Source: an uncultured Pseudodesulfovibrio sp.
GTDB taxonomy: Bacteria > Desulfobacterota > Desulfovibrionia > Desulfovibrionales > Desulfovibrionaceae
Length of the DNA: 64,000 bases
Reading direction: 5' to 3'
NCBI RefSeq assembly: GCF_963675635.1
Contig: NZ_OY776488.1
Coordinates: 3,244,001-3,308,000, forward strand
Under the pieces are notes generated by a model. It saw nothing but the letters and a program-made list of their open reading frames with translations, was not told the origin of the DNA and did no database searches. Positions 18,617 through 25,978 of this stretch are shown here, piece by piece. The number at the start of each line of letters is the position of its first letter. Position 1 is the first letter of the stretch. A program made the translations under genes and the position numbers.

Positions 18617-19855
18617 ATGTACTACAGCGAATATGAGACTGAGCCGCGTGAAAAGCGGATGAAACGCAAATGGAAGGGTGTCCGTGATGTCTTGCTTGAA
18701 GCCGAGCAATCATCCGGGGAGTTTCAGGCCCGGTTGGAAGCCATGGGCGCGTGTGCCCGTGACTTCAGGAGCTGGGAAGACTATGGCAAGATCCCGCCGC
18801 TCAGGAAACGGGACATCATCCAGTGGCAGCAGGAATACGGCCTTGGCTGGTTTCTCAATTGCCATCCCGGTCAGCTTTCGCGTGTTTATCAATCGCCCGG
18901 TCCGATCTTTGATCCTGAAGGAACGGACCCTGACTACTGGGCGTGGAGCGAAGGCTTTTTCGCTGCCGGATTCCGGCCCGGTGATCTGGCGCAGATGACT
19001 TTTTCCTATCACATGACACCCGCAGGACTGATGCTCGAAGAACCGCTTCGGGATATCGGCTGTGGTGTGGTTCCCGCCGGGCCGGGTAACACCGCAAAGC
19101 AGATCGAATTTCTGATTCAATTGCCGGTTAATGCGTTTGTGGGCATGACCAGTTACCTCAAGGTCATCGGTCAAAAGGCGCAGGCTGCCGGGTTTGATTT
19201 GCGTGAAGATTTTTCGCTCGAAAAGGCCTATGTGGCGGCCGAGCCGTTGTCCGAAGCCCTGCGCGCCGAAGTCGAGGATATGTTCGGCATTACCATTCGT
19301 CAGGGGTACGGCACGGCAGACGTGGGTTGTATCGCCTACGAGTGCATGGAACTTGGTGGAATGCACTTGTCCAATTACCGGCATGTTGAAATATGCGACC
19401 CGACGACCGGTGAACCCCTGCCGGACGGAGAACTCGGTGAAGTTGTGGTCACGCCGTTTTTCACGGATTATCCGCTGGTTCGTCTGGCTACCGGCGACCT
19501 TTCGGTTATCGACACGGCGATGTGCGATTGTGGCCGGACAGCCCGGAAACTCATGGGTTGGAAGGGCCGCGCTGACGATACCGTCAAGGTGAAAGGGCAG
19601 TTTATCTATCCGGCACAGGCCGGTCAGGTTCTTGCCAGATACCCTGAAGTTTCAGGCTGGCAGATTCAGGTAAAGAGTGATAAAGGGAGAGACTCCCTTG
19701 TGGTGGCAGTGGAAACTGTCACGCCTTTGGATGAAGAAAAGTTCTGTACCGACTTCCAAGCGGTCCTGAAGTTGAAACCAGTCGTCGAGACCTGCGCGCC
19801 CGGGACACTCCCGGAAGACGCGCCCCGGCTCGTCGATCAAAGGACTTTCGATTAA
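18617..19855 (+). CDS. Phenylacetate-CoA ligase family protein
   Basis: An AMP-forming CoA ligase of the PaaK-like branch, 412 residues. The start ATG (MYYSEYETEPREKR) fits the family N-terminus and has GGAGG eight bases upstream. A TTG at 18560 in the same frame lacks a binding site. Motifs include the AEPLSEALRAEVEDMF segment, RQGYGTADVG (A5-like), LVRLATGDLS and GWKGRADDTVKVKG. As the last gene of the Liv cluster, it suggests the imported acid is aromatic or aryl-alkyl, with the FadD-like enzyme as alternative activator. Homologues sometimes act in other pathways, so the substrate is unproven. Confidence 0.88.
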   Translation: MYYSEYETEPREKRMKRKWKGVRDVLLEAEQSSGEFQARLEAMGACARDFRSWEDYGKIPPLRKRDIIQWQQEYGLGWFLNCHPGQLSRVYQSPGPIFDPEGTDPDYWAWSEGFFAAGFRPGDLAQMTFSYHMTPAGLMLEEPLRDIGCGVVPAGPGNTAKQIEFLIQLPVNAFVGMTSYLKVIGQKAQAAGFDLREDFSLEKAYVAAEPLSEALRAEVEDMFGITIRQGYGTADVGCIAYECMELGGMHLSNYRHVEICDPTTGEPLPDGELGEVVVTPFFTDYPLVRLATGDLSVIDTAMCDCGRTARKLMGWKGRADDTVKVKGQFIYPAQAGQVLARYPEVSGWQIQVKSDKGRDSLVVAVETVTPLDEEKFCTDFQAVLKLKPVVETCAPGTLPEDAPRLVDQRTFD

Positions 19856-19890
19856 ACCGGCTTTTAGCCGGGTTGCGGTCCTAATCGAGT

Positions 19891-19929
19891 GGGGCGGTGC
19901 CAAGCGAGCACCGCCCCTTTGATTTTTTT
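19891..19929 (+). terminator. Terminator after paaK-like gene
   Basis: Ten-pair stem GGGGCGGTGC (19891-19900) with GCACCGCCCC (19908-19917), a 7-base loop, then TTTGATTTTTTTTT. A strong Rho-independent terminator closing the Liv/CoA-ligase cluster. Confidence 0.92.
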
Positions 19930-20039
19930 TTGGCGGTTGGCGGTTTGGGATAGCGACGCATCTGGACCACTCGCGATAGCCTTATAGTATCGGAGGACAA
20001 CCTTTTCCGTATGAAAAGCAACGCGTTGCACAACGCAAA

Positions 20040-20088
20040 AAAAAGCCCGGGACCGTCGCGTATTTCAAGACGCAAGGGCGGGCTTTTT
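20040..20088 (-). terminator. Terminator after hesB
   Basis: On the minus strand, AAAAGCCCG pairs with CGGGCTTTT across a long loop and is followed by eight T. It lies about 40 bases beyond the stop of the minus-strand HesB/IscA gene. Confidence 0.7.
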
Positions 20089-20125
20089 GCAGCAACGCAA
20101 TAGAACGTTGTTTTCGTTCGAAAAA

Positions 20126-20437
20126 CTAGCAGCCGCAGGAGCAGCCGGAGCATCCGCCGCCACCACCGCCGATTTGTTTCTCGGAGTCGATGGCAAAGCC
20201 GTAGTCAGTCATGTCGATGGAGACTGTACCAGCGGCTTCAGACAGTTCCTCGTTGATGAGAAAGGTGAAGCCGGCGTGTTCAAAGGATTTGTCACCATCG
20301 CGGACTTCGTCCAAGGCCATGGACAGTTTCATTCCTGCGCAGCCTCCATCGGCCAGATGGACACGGATAGGCTGAACTTCACGATCTGCAAAATATGTGG
20401 TCAATTCCTTTTGTGCGGATTCGGTTACATTAATCAT
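20126..20437 (-). CDS. HesB/IscA-like iron-sulfur protein (Cys form)
   Basis: A 103-residue A-type-carrier-like protein. The conserved first cysteine is C33 in the segment VHLADGGCAGMKLS, and the C-terminus is an unusual Gly/Cys tail (GGGGGGCSGCSCGC) replacing the classical CGCG. The start at 20437 (MINVTESAQK) has AGGAGA upstream. The 10-residue longer reading has none. Likely role: iron or Fe-S carriage, or persulfide or metal handling. It is paralogous to the selenocysteine-containing protein at 22847-23197, whose UGA aligns exactly with C33. It sits next to catalase and a PerR-type regulator. Confidence 0.88.
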   Translation of the reverse strand: MINVTESAQKELTTYFADREVQPIRVHLADGGCAGMKLSMALDEVRDGDKSFEHAGFTFLINEELSEAAGTVSIDMTDYGFAIDSEKQIGGGGGGCSGCSCGC

Positions 20438-20571
20438 TGGTTTCTCCTGAGAGTTGATGTGTTTCATAACAAATAAGTAAGAATTGTTCCTTGTAAAGAG
20501 GCGATTCCCGCTTTTTTGGATGCAATCTTCAGGCGAATTGCTGCTAATAAAATAGATTGTTTCTATAGTTA

Positions 20572-20611
20572 AAATAGAAAAAAGGAGTGGCCTTACGTTA
20601 AGACCACTCCC
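20572..20611 (-). terminator. Terminator after catalase gene
   Basis: Stem GGAGTGG (20584-20590) with CCACTCC (20604-20610) and, on the minus strand, a following TTTTTTCTATTTT run. It lies immediately after the catalase stop. Confidence 0.85.
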
Positions 20612-20631
20612 AGTTATCGTGGATTTCTAGC

Positions 20632-22083
20632 CTAGCTGTCGCAACGCGGAGTCAGCCCTAATGCCATGGCCACGCCCTTTCCGTAGGCAGGGTCAGCCTT
20701 CATGCAGTTGCCGATGTGGCGTTGCTTGATTTCTTCCGGGGCGTCGCCCATGGCGCGCGCCGTGTTCTCAAAGAGGACTTTCTGTTGCTCTGCTGACATC
20801 AGTCGAAACAGCTTGCCGGGCTGAGTATAATAATCGTCATCTTCCCGGTGATCCCAGTTGTAGGCCGCTCCATCGAGTTCGAGAGGCGGTTCCTTGTGTT
20901 CTGGCTGTTCCTGCCATTCGCCGTAGCTGTTCGGTTCATAGGCAAGGGTACTGCCATAGTTGCCGTCAACGCGCATGGCACCGTCACGATGATAGCCGTG
21001 GACCGGGCATTTGGCGGCGTTGACCGGGATGAGGTGGTGGTTCACACCGAGCCGATACCGCTGGGCGTCGCCATAGGAGAACAGCCGTCCCTGAAGCATC
21101 TTGTCTGGGGAGAAACCAATACCCGGAACAATGCTTGCCGGGTTGAATGCAGCCTGCTCGACCTCGGCAAAATAGTTTTCCGGGTTGCGGTTGAGTTCCA
21201 ATTCGCCGACTTCGATAAGCGGGTAGTCTGAATGATACCAGACTTTCGTAAGGTCAAAGGGGTTATGCTTGTATGTGGCGGCTTCCTTTTCCGGCATGAT
21301 CTGAACGCTCATGGTCCACTTAGGGTAATCGCTGCCTTCAATGGTTTCGTATAAATCACGTTGGTGGCTCTCACGGCACATGCCAACGGTTTTTGTCGCT
21401 TCCTCGTCGGTCAGATTCTTGATGCCCTGATGAGAGCGGAAATGGAATTTGACCCAGAAACGTTCGTTCTTTGCATTGATGAAACTGAAAGTGTGACTGC
21501 CGAATCCGTGCATGTGCCGGTATGATTGCGGGATGCCTCGGTCGCTCATGGTTATAGTGACCTGATGGAGGGCTTCGGGGAGTGATGTCCAGAAGTCCCA
21601 GTTGTTTTTTGCACTGCGCATATTCGTTCTCGGGTCGCGCTTGACGGCGTGATTGAGGTCCGGGAACTTGAGCGGGTCACGCAGGAAAAAGACCGGGGTA
21701 TTGTTTCCAACAAGGTCCCAGTTGCCTTCATCCGTATAGAATTTGAGAGCAAAACCGCGAATGTCGCGTTCGGCGTCAGCCGCACCACGTTCTCCGGCCA
21801 CTGTGGAGAAGCGGGCAAACAGGTCGGTTTTTTTGCCGACTTTAGCGAAGATGCTTGCCTTGGTATAGCGCGTGATATCCTTGGTCACCGTGAATGTACC
21901 GTATGCTCCTGACCCCTTGGCGTGCATTCTCCGTTCCGGGATTACCTCCCTGTCGAAATGGGCGAGTTTCTCGAGAAACCAGACGTCCTGCAGAAGTTGC
22001 GGGCCACGAGGGCCGGCCGTCATGACATTCTGGTTGTCAGCAACGGGAGCACCGAAATTGTTCGTGAGTTTTTTTTTGGCCAT
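20632..22083 (-). CDS. katA: Monofunctional heme catalase
   Basis: Dismutates hydrogen peroxide in the cytosol. A 483-residue small-subunit (clade 3-like) catalase. It has distal histidine H54 in RMHAKGSGA, asparagine N128 in VGNNTP, and proximal heme ligand Y337 in [14 protein letters not shown]. The NADPH-binding-type region is retained and there is no signal peptide. Transcription probably starts at the promoter covered by the 45-bp palindrome upstream, with the PerR-type gene next in line. Catalase in a presumed strict anaerobe fits oxygen-exposure defence. Confidence 0.97.
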   Translation of the reverse strand: MAKKKLTNNFGAPVADNQNVMTAGPRGPQLLQDVWFLEKLAHFDREVIPERRMHAKGSGAYGTFTVTKDITRYTKASIFAKVGKKTDLFARFSTVAGERGAADAERDIRGFALKFYTDEGNWDLVGNNTPVFFLRDPLKFPDLNHAVKRDPRTNMRSAKNNWDFWTSLPEALHQVTITMSDRGIPQSYRHMHGFGSHTFSFINAKNERFWVKFHFRSHQGIKNLTDEEATKTVGMCRESHQRDLYETIEGSDYPKWTMSVQIMPEKEAATYKHNPFDLTKVWYHSDYPLIEVGELELNRNPENYFAEVEQAAFNPASIVPGIGFSPDKMLQGRLFSYGDAQRYRLGVNHHLIPVNAAKCPVHGYHRDGAMRVDGNYGSTLAYEPNSYGEWQEQPEHKEPPLELDGAAYNWDHREDDDYYTQPGKLFRLMSAEQQKVLFENTARAMGDAPEEIKQRHIGNCMKADPAYGKGVAMALGLTPRCDS

Positions 22084-22140
22084 TCGTTCACTCCTTTCAT
22101 GTTTTTTTGGGACGGGCTTGCGCTGTGTTCAAGGCAAGAG

Positions 22141-22191
22141 AGATTTATTCCTTATGGATAATTATTATCCATAAGGAATAAATCTTGTCAA
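22141..22191 (-). promoter_or_regulatory. katA promoter with 45-bp PerR/Fur-type palindrome
   Basis: 22141-22185 is an inverted repeat with two exactly complementary 22-base arms around one central base (22163). Its core GATAATTATTATC resembles PerR/Fur boxes. On the minus strand, TTGACA (22186-22191) and GATAAT (22164-22169) are 16 bases apart, so the palindrome covers the spacer, -10 and probably the start site, as expected for repression. It lies between perR and katA and could also fold as an AT-rich RNA hairpin ending perR. Confidence 0.85.
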
Positions 22192-22224
22192 CATGAGTTT
22201 AGCAACGAGAAATAATCGAGGGTA

Positions 22225-22674
22225 TTATTCTTTGCAGGAAGGGCAGAGGCCAAAAATGTCGAAGCGGTGACTGTGGACGGAAAACCCGGATTTTTTGGCT
22301 GTCTCGGAGACGACATGGTCAAGATTGTCGAGATCGGTGTCCATGATCATTCCACACTTGGTGCAGATTAGATGGGGATGCGGGGTTGGCCTGAGTCCAT
22401 CATACCTGTTGCCGTCGTCGCCAAAGCCCAGCTCCAGAATTTCGCCGGCGTTTTTCAACAGAGTGATCGTCTTGTAGACTGTGGCGAGACTGGTTGTAGG
22501 AAAATCCGGAAGAATGTCCTTGTGAATCTGTTCGGCAGAGGGGTGTGAGTCGTTTTCAACAATGGCACGCAGAATGGCAACTCGTTGCGGAGTCAGTCGA
22601 TTGCCTCGGTCTTTAAGGCCGTCAATGATGTCTCTGAGTCGTTTTTCTGTGTCCATGAGTCGTGTCGATTGCAT
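22225..22674 (-). CDS. perR: Fur-family regulator, probably PerR
   Basis: A 149-residue metal-dependent repressor. The winged helix covers about residues 12-85 (RLTPQRVAIL, HPSAEQIHKDI, TVYKTITLL) and the dimerisation/metal domain follows. Structural zinc site: CTKCG and CPSCKE. Regulatory metal ligands: the HPHLIC and HSHRFDIFG regions. PerR rather than Fur is inferred from its position directly upstream of catalase and the palindrome at the katA promoter. The start could also be the second Met at 22656. Neither has a clear ribosome-binding site. Confidence 0.88.
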   Translation of the reverse strand: MQSTRLMDTEKRLRDIIDGLKDRGNRLTPQRVAILRAIVENDSHPSAEQIHKDILPDFPTTSLATVYKTITLLKNAGEILELGFGDDGNRYDGLRPTPHPHLICTKCGMIMDTDLDNLDHVVSETAKKSGFSVHSHRFDIFGLCPSCKE

Positions 22675-22768
22675 TTGTTGTGCTGTGAGAGTGTAGCGTA
22701 TGGTGAAACCGTGGGCAGGTCAATTTGTCACAGCATGGCGGGGCGTATCTGGACGCTATGCTCCATAT

Positions 22769-22812
22769 AAAAACCCAGACCGTTGCATGAAAAGCAAAGG
22801 CCTGGGTTTTGA
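22769..22812 (-). terminator. Terminator after selenoprotein hesB
   Basis: AAAACCCAG and CTGGGTTTT pair across about 20 bases. On the minus strand a T-rich run (TTTTTATAT) follows. It lies 35 bases beyond the stop of the Sec-containing HesB gene and upstream of perR, so perR likely has its own promoter. Confidence 0.8.
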
Positions 22813-22846
22813 CTAACAACGCCGTAAATAACGGCTTATCGCTGCA

Positions 22847-23197
22847 TTAGCAGCCGCAGCCGCCGGAACCGGCAGAGCCGCACGAGCCGGCAGAAGAACA
22901 GCCACAGCTTGCGCCTTCGCTGCTGCCACCAACCGGATTTTCGGACTCGACGACAAAACCGTAATAGGTCATGTCTATTTTGATATTGCCGGTCTGTGCA
23001 CTCAGTTCCTTGTCAACAAGGAAGGTCAAACCTGCAGCCTCGAAAACTTCGTCTTTATCATTAGGCTCATCCAGAGCCAGGGTCAGGCGAGGGCCTGCTC
23101 AGCCGCCGGCCGCGAGATAGACGCGGATGGGGGATGCGTCCTTGTCCTGGAAGTAGCCTTCAAGCTGTTTTTGAGCAGCTTCTGTAACTTCGAACAT
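22847..23197 (-). CDS. HesB-like selenoprotein with in-frame UGA (Sec33)
   Basis: Reading from the ATG at 23197 (AGGAGGAAATTAAC upstream) gives MFEVTEAAQKQLEGYFQDKD, continues to an in-frame TGA at 23099-23101, then stays in the same frame to TAA at 22847. The total is 116 residues. The TGA is codon 33 and sits in VYLAAGG-U-AGPRLTLALDE, exactly where the neighbouring paralogue has conserved C33 (VHLADGGCAGMKLSMALDE). Homology continues on both sides, so this is recoding, not a pseudogene. HesB-like selenoproteins are an established bacterial selenoprotein family. The C-terminus is Cys/Gly/Ser-rich (CGCSSAGSCG, GGCGC). A hairpin fitting a bacterial SECIS follows the UGA. Probable role: Fe-S, metal or redox chemistry. 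A gene caller that treats UGA as stop would report only a fragment from 23029. Confidence 0.92.
23064..23098 (-). promoter_or_regulatory. Candidate bacterial SECIS element
   Basis: Downstream of the UGA on the minus strand, GGCTC-TGGAT-GAGCC (23064-23078) forms a 5-pair stem with a 5-base loop that has G at its second position. The loop begins 26 bases after the UGA, within the usual 16-37 base range. A smaller hairpin CAGGC-CCTC-GCCTG immediately follows the UGA. Both lie inside the coding sequence, as bacterial SECIS elements do. Confidence 0.65.
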
Positions 23198-23231
23198 GTT
23201 AATTTCCTCCTAAATGTGGTCGGGAAAGGAA

Positions 23232-23260
23232 GAGGTAAGGTTAATAGGAGTAATTGTCAA
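23232..23260 (-). promoter_or_regulatory. Candidate promoter for selenoprotein hesB
   Basis: On the minus strand TTGACA (23255-23260) and TACCTC (23232-23237) are separated by 17 bases, about 35 bases before the hesB start. The -35 is perfect, the -10 weak. Confidence 0.4.
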
Positions 23261-23291
23261 ATCGAAAGTTGCAGATTCCCTGCGCGCGATG

Positions 23292-23320
23292 TTGACCACC
23301 CCCTTGGTATGAGCTAATTT
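23292..23320 (+). promoter_or_regulatory. Candidate promoter for pyrR operon
   Basis: TTGACC (23292-23297), a 17-base spacer, then TAATTT (23315-23320), ending 45 bases before the pyrR start. It is divergent from the hesB promoter. Confidence 0.45.
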
Positions 23321-23365
23321 CCACAATTCCGAGAACAGTGAAAAATAGTATGCGAGGCCACCTTG

Positions 23366-23908
23366 ATGAAAGAATGCGGAACCATATTGTCCGACAGGGA
23401 AATGAGCAGGACGCTTGAGCGTCTGGCCTTTGAAATTTATGAACGGCACGGGGACGATGAAACCGTGGCCATCCTGGGCATTCAGCGGCGCGGTGCCGAC
23501 CTTGCCGAACGCCTGAAAAAACTTCTTGATGAGCATCTCGGGCGCAAGGTGCCGCTCGGCAAGCTCGATATCAACCTGTATCGTGACGACTGGACCACCA
23601 ATCTCGAACTGACTCCGACCATCAATTGTTCGGAGATCGGTTTTGACGTGGAAGGACGGACCATCGTGCTGGTTGACGATGTGCTCTATTCAGGGCGTAC
23701 GATTCGGGCTGCACTTGAGGCCATTCTCGACTATGGACGGCCCAACAGGGTCGAGTTGCTGGTGCTTGTTGATCGCGGGCACCGCGAACTCCCCATTCAG
23801 GCGGATTACGTGGGTAAGCGCGTGGACACGCTGGGCGACGAGCATGTCAATGTGTTGGTGGTCGAGCGTGACAACGAAGACAAAGTCTGCCTCGTGCGGA
23901 GCGAATAA
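23366..23908 (+). CDS. pyrR: PyrR bifunctional regulator/uracil phosphoribosyltransferase
   Basis: A 180-residue type I phosphoribosyltransferase of the PyrR family. The PRPP-binding loop is VLVDDVLYSGRT (101-112). The N-terminal SDREMSRTLERLAFEIYE and GIQRRGADLAERL segments match PyrR. In Gram-positives it attenuates pyr mRNA. Here no pyr gene is adjacent, so a UPRTase or general role is possible. A TTG precedes the ATG directly, and the ATG at 23366 is preferred. First gene of a three-gene operon. Confidence 0.92.
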   Translation: MKECGTILSDREMSRTLERLAFEIYERHGDDETVAILGIQRRGADLAERLKKLLDEHLGRKVPLGKLDINLYRDDWTTNLELTPTINCSEIGFDVEGRTIVLVDDVLYSGRTIRAALEAILDYGRPNRVELLVLVDRGHRELPIQADYVGKRVDTLGDEHVNVLVVERDNEDKVCLVRSE

Positions 23909-23910
23909 CC

Positions 23911-24447
23911 ATGGCTTTCACTCCTTTGGAGCGTGATCCGATACCCCTGCCGTGCATTACGCTTGTGGGCATGGCCACAGCGGGCAAGTCCACGCTGGGC
24001 AACTTGTTGTCCCGGCGTCTCGGTTGGGGGCAGCTTGATACGGACCGCTATCTCGAATCCTATTACGCCATGCCGTTGCAGGCGATTCTCGATACCTACG
24101 GCCTGGATGAATTCCTGCGCATAGAAGAACATCTGGTTTCAGAATTGAACCTGACCCGGACCGTCATCTCCACGGGCGGCAGTGTCATCTACGGTCCCAA
24201 GGCCATGGCGCGGCTCAAGAGACTCGGCCCGGTCGTGTTGCTCGACATCGATGAAGCCACCTTTGTCGAGCGTGTGGGTGATGCCGAGAATCGTGGACTT
24301 GCCATTGCCCCGGGCAAGACCATGCATGACCTTTACAACGAACGGGAGCCACTGTACCGTGCCGCCGCCGACATTGTGGTCGGCACAGCTGACCATACGC
24401 CTGAAGAGAGCGTTGATCTTATTCTCGAACACGTGGATTTTGCATGA
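23911..24447 (+). CDS. Shikimate-kinase-like protein
   Basis: A 178-residue P-loop kinase with Walker A GMATAGKST (20-28), the DTD-containing segment QLDTDRYLE and the STGGSV motif of shikimate kinases, plus the lid region around ENRGLAIAPGK. It starts 2 bases after pyrR and overlaps ykgJ by 4 bases. The GMAxAGKS P-loop differs somewhat from canonical AroK, and no other shikimate genes are nearby. AroK is the default reading, but a related small-molecule kinase with another substrate is possible. Confidence 0.75.
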   Translation: MAFTPLERDPIPLPCITLVGMATAGKSTLGNLLSRRLGWGQLDTDRYLESYYAMPLQAILDTYGLDEFLRIEEHLVSELNLTRTVISTGGSVIYGPKAMARLKRLGPVVLLDIDEATFVERVGDAENRGLAIAPGKTMHDLYNEREPLYRAAADIVVGTADHTPEESVDLILEHVDFA

Positions 24448-25046
24448 AAAAACTGACTCCCAAGGCGGCCTTTCGCAAGCTTGCCGCCATATATGATAAA
24501 ATGGTCGATCGCTACAACGATGTCGCGGAAACCATTGACATGAAGTGTGACGGTTGTACCGACAACTGCTGTCTTTCTTTTTTCCAGCATCATACCTATG
24601 TCGAATGGGCATATATGTGGGAAGGGCTGAATCAGCTCCCCGCCGATCGTCTGGAGGCCATCAAGACCAAGGCGCAGGAATATGTGGAGCAGGGCCAGAT
24701 GGCCTTGGCCCGAGGTCAACGTCCGCACATCATGTGCCCGCTGAACATCGACGAAAACCAGGGTATCTGTGGATTATACAAGCATCGTCTCATGATCTGC
24801 CGTATGCACGGCGTACCCAACATGCTCGTCAAACCCACGGGCCAGGAAATCCGTTTTCCCGGCTGTTACCGCTGTCAGGAACTGACCGAGGGCATGGACA
24901 CCCCGCCCATCGTGGACCGTACTCCGCTCTACAAGGATCTTGTCATGCTGGAGATGCAGTTCGTGGGCAAGAACCTGCGCCAACTGCCCAAGGTTGACCA
25001 CACCATCGCCGAGATGATCGTCCTCGGACCGCCGAAGCTCCGATAA
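24444..25046 (+). CDS. YkgJ-family cysteine cluster protein
   Basis: A 200-residue protein with the N-terminal cluster C35-x2-C38-x3-C42-C43 (CDGCTDNCC) and later cysteines (CPLNIDENQGICGLY, CRMHG, CYRCQ), the pattern of YkgJ/UPF0153 putative metal- or Fe-S-binding proteins. The function of the family is not established. It overlaps the kinase gene by 4 bases (ATGA), so it is translationally coupled. A terminator follows. Confidence 0.8.
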   Translation: MKKLTPKAAFRKLAAIYDKMVDRYNDVAETIDMKCDGCTDNCCLSFFQHHTYVEWAYMWEGLNQLPADRLEAIKTKAQEYVEQGQMALARGQRPHIMCPLNIDENQGICGLYKHRLMICRMHGVPNMLVKPTGQEIRFPGCYRCQELTEGMDTPPIVDRTPLYKDLVMLEMQFVGKNLRQLPKVDHTIAEMIVLGPPKLR

Positions 25047-25115
25047 ACGGTCCATTGCGCCGAGCCTGTGACAACTTCGCGGAGCTTCGGGGCATATATG
25101 ATAGAGAGAATGAGA

Positions 25116-25142
25116 AGCCGTCTGGTTCAGGCGGCTTTTTCC
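25116..25142 (+). terminator. Terminator after ykgJ-like gene
   Basis: AGCCGTC (25116-25122) pairs with GGCGGCT (25130-25136, one G-T pair) and is followed by TTTTTCC. It ends the pyrR operon. Confidence 0.7.
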
Positions 25143-25174
25143 TTGCTGGACATTTTTGAATTGGGGAGCGTATC

Positions 25175-25438
25175 GTGCAAACCATGAAAAAAATGATGTT
25201 CCCTCTCCTCATGATTTGCGCATTGGCCTTTGCGTGCCTTGGTGTTGAGAAAGGGCCGCTGCCCCTGGTGGCGGAGGTGCATGCCTCGTCAGTTGTGTAT
25301 CACGGCAACCGAAATTCGCATGTCTTTCATCAGCCGGGCTGCCGATATTTCAACTGCAAGAATTGCGTTGTCGTCTTTTCTTCCCGGAAGCAGGCCATTG
25401 AGGCTGGCTTTCGACCATGCAAGATATGCAAGCCGTAA
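25175..25438 (+). CDS. Small exported Ada-like metal-binding protein
   Basis: An 87-residue protein with a signal peptide (hydrophobic 8-24, plausible cleavage after VHA, about residue 37) and a compact metal site. C56, C61 and C64, then the segment SRKQAIEAGFRPCKIC with C82 and C85, resemble the zinc-binding module of the Ada N-terminus. GTG at 25175 is favoured by GGGGAG seven bases upstream. The ATG three codons later is too far from it. Free-standing exported copies are known but not functionally defined. It could handle metal or be a fragment of a larger secreted nuclease-type family. Confidence 0.75.
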   Translation: MQTMKKMMFPLLMICALAFACLGVEKGPLPLVAEVHASSVVYHGNRNSHVFHQPGCRYFNCKNCVVVFSSRKQAIEAGFRPCKICKP

Positions 25439-25444
25439 AGCTGG

Positions 25445-25801
25445 TTACACCGATTTGGTAAAGCCTGCCTTGGCAAACGTGTATTGACCGGCCTGCAAGA
25501 GCGCGATCTCGTTTTCCTTGGATGAAATCTGTCGGTATTTTTCTTCATCGGGCAGGGCTGAGTTCCAGACGTCGGCAATTTCCGAGCGCACGGTCTGAAT
25601 GCGTGATTCAATGTGCTCAAGCGAGAATGTGCCGTTCTTGATCGGCTCGATGGCGGCCTCCTTGAACGCGGCTATGGCTTCTTCCGACAATTCGATGACA
25701 TCGCCGAGAATCCTGCCGGCTTCTTCCTGCATCACTTCCCTGAGATGCATTTCAAAGGAGTACCCGCCTGAAACGTGGGTGCTGTCCAATTCTATATACA
25801 T
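25445..25801 (-). CDS. Conserved-looking hypothetical protein
   Basis: I do not recognise this 118-residue protein. It is acidic and largely helical (about residues 18-100), with no signal peptide, membrane segment or cysteine. GGAGGG lies 3-4 bases before the ATG, and codon usage resembles the neighbours, which supports a real gene. It is convergent with the small exported protein, with only 6 bases between stops. The segment MHLREVMQEEAGRI and the final QAGQYTFAKAGFTKSV might suit a coat- or filament-interacting helix, but no function can be assigned. Confidence 0.65.
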   Translation of the reverse strand: MYIELDSTHVSGGYSFEMHLREVMQEEAGRILGDVIELSEEAIAAFKEAAIEPIKNGTFSLEHIESRIQTVRSEIADVWNSALPDEEKYRQISSKENEIALLQAGQYTFAKAGFTKSV

Positions 25802-25978
25802 GAACCCTCCGTGGTTCCTGTTCAGGACTCATATCGGACGGTTTGTGAAATAACTGTAGGTATTGACCGTTGGACGACCTTGGATTAATGCCATTGCCCA
25901 TGTGCTTCTAAACACACCATACGGACCCTGGTTACGAGTTGTGAACAATTCACCTGAAACCACGTTTTGGAGCATGCA

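Noticed and set aside
19881..20153. 90-codon minus-strand frame
   Set aside because: It covers two terminator hairpins and has no coding character.
22847..23029. Short 60-residue gene or pseudogene instead of a selenoprotein
   Set aside because: Homology to HesB extends upstream through the TGA in frame to a good start. The TGA aligns with Cys33 and a hairpin follows.
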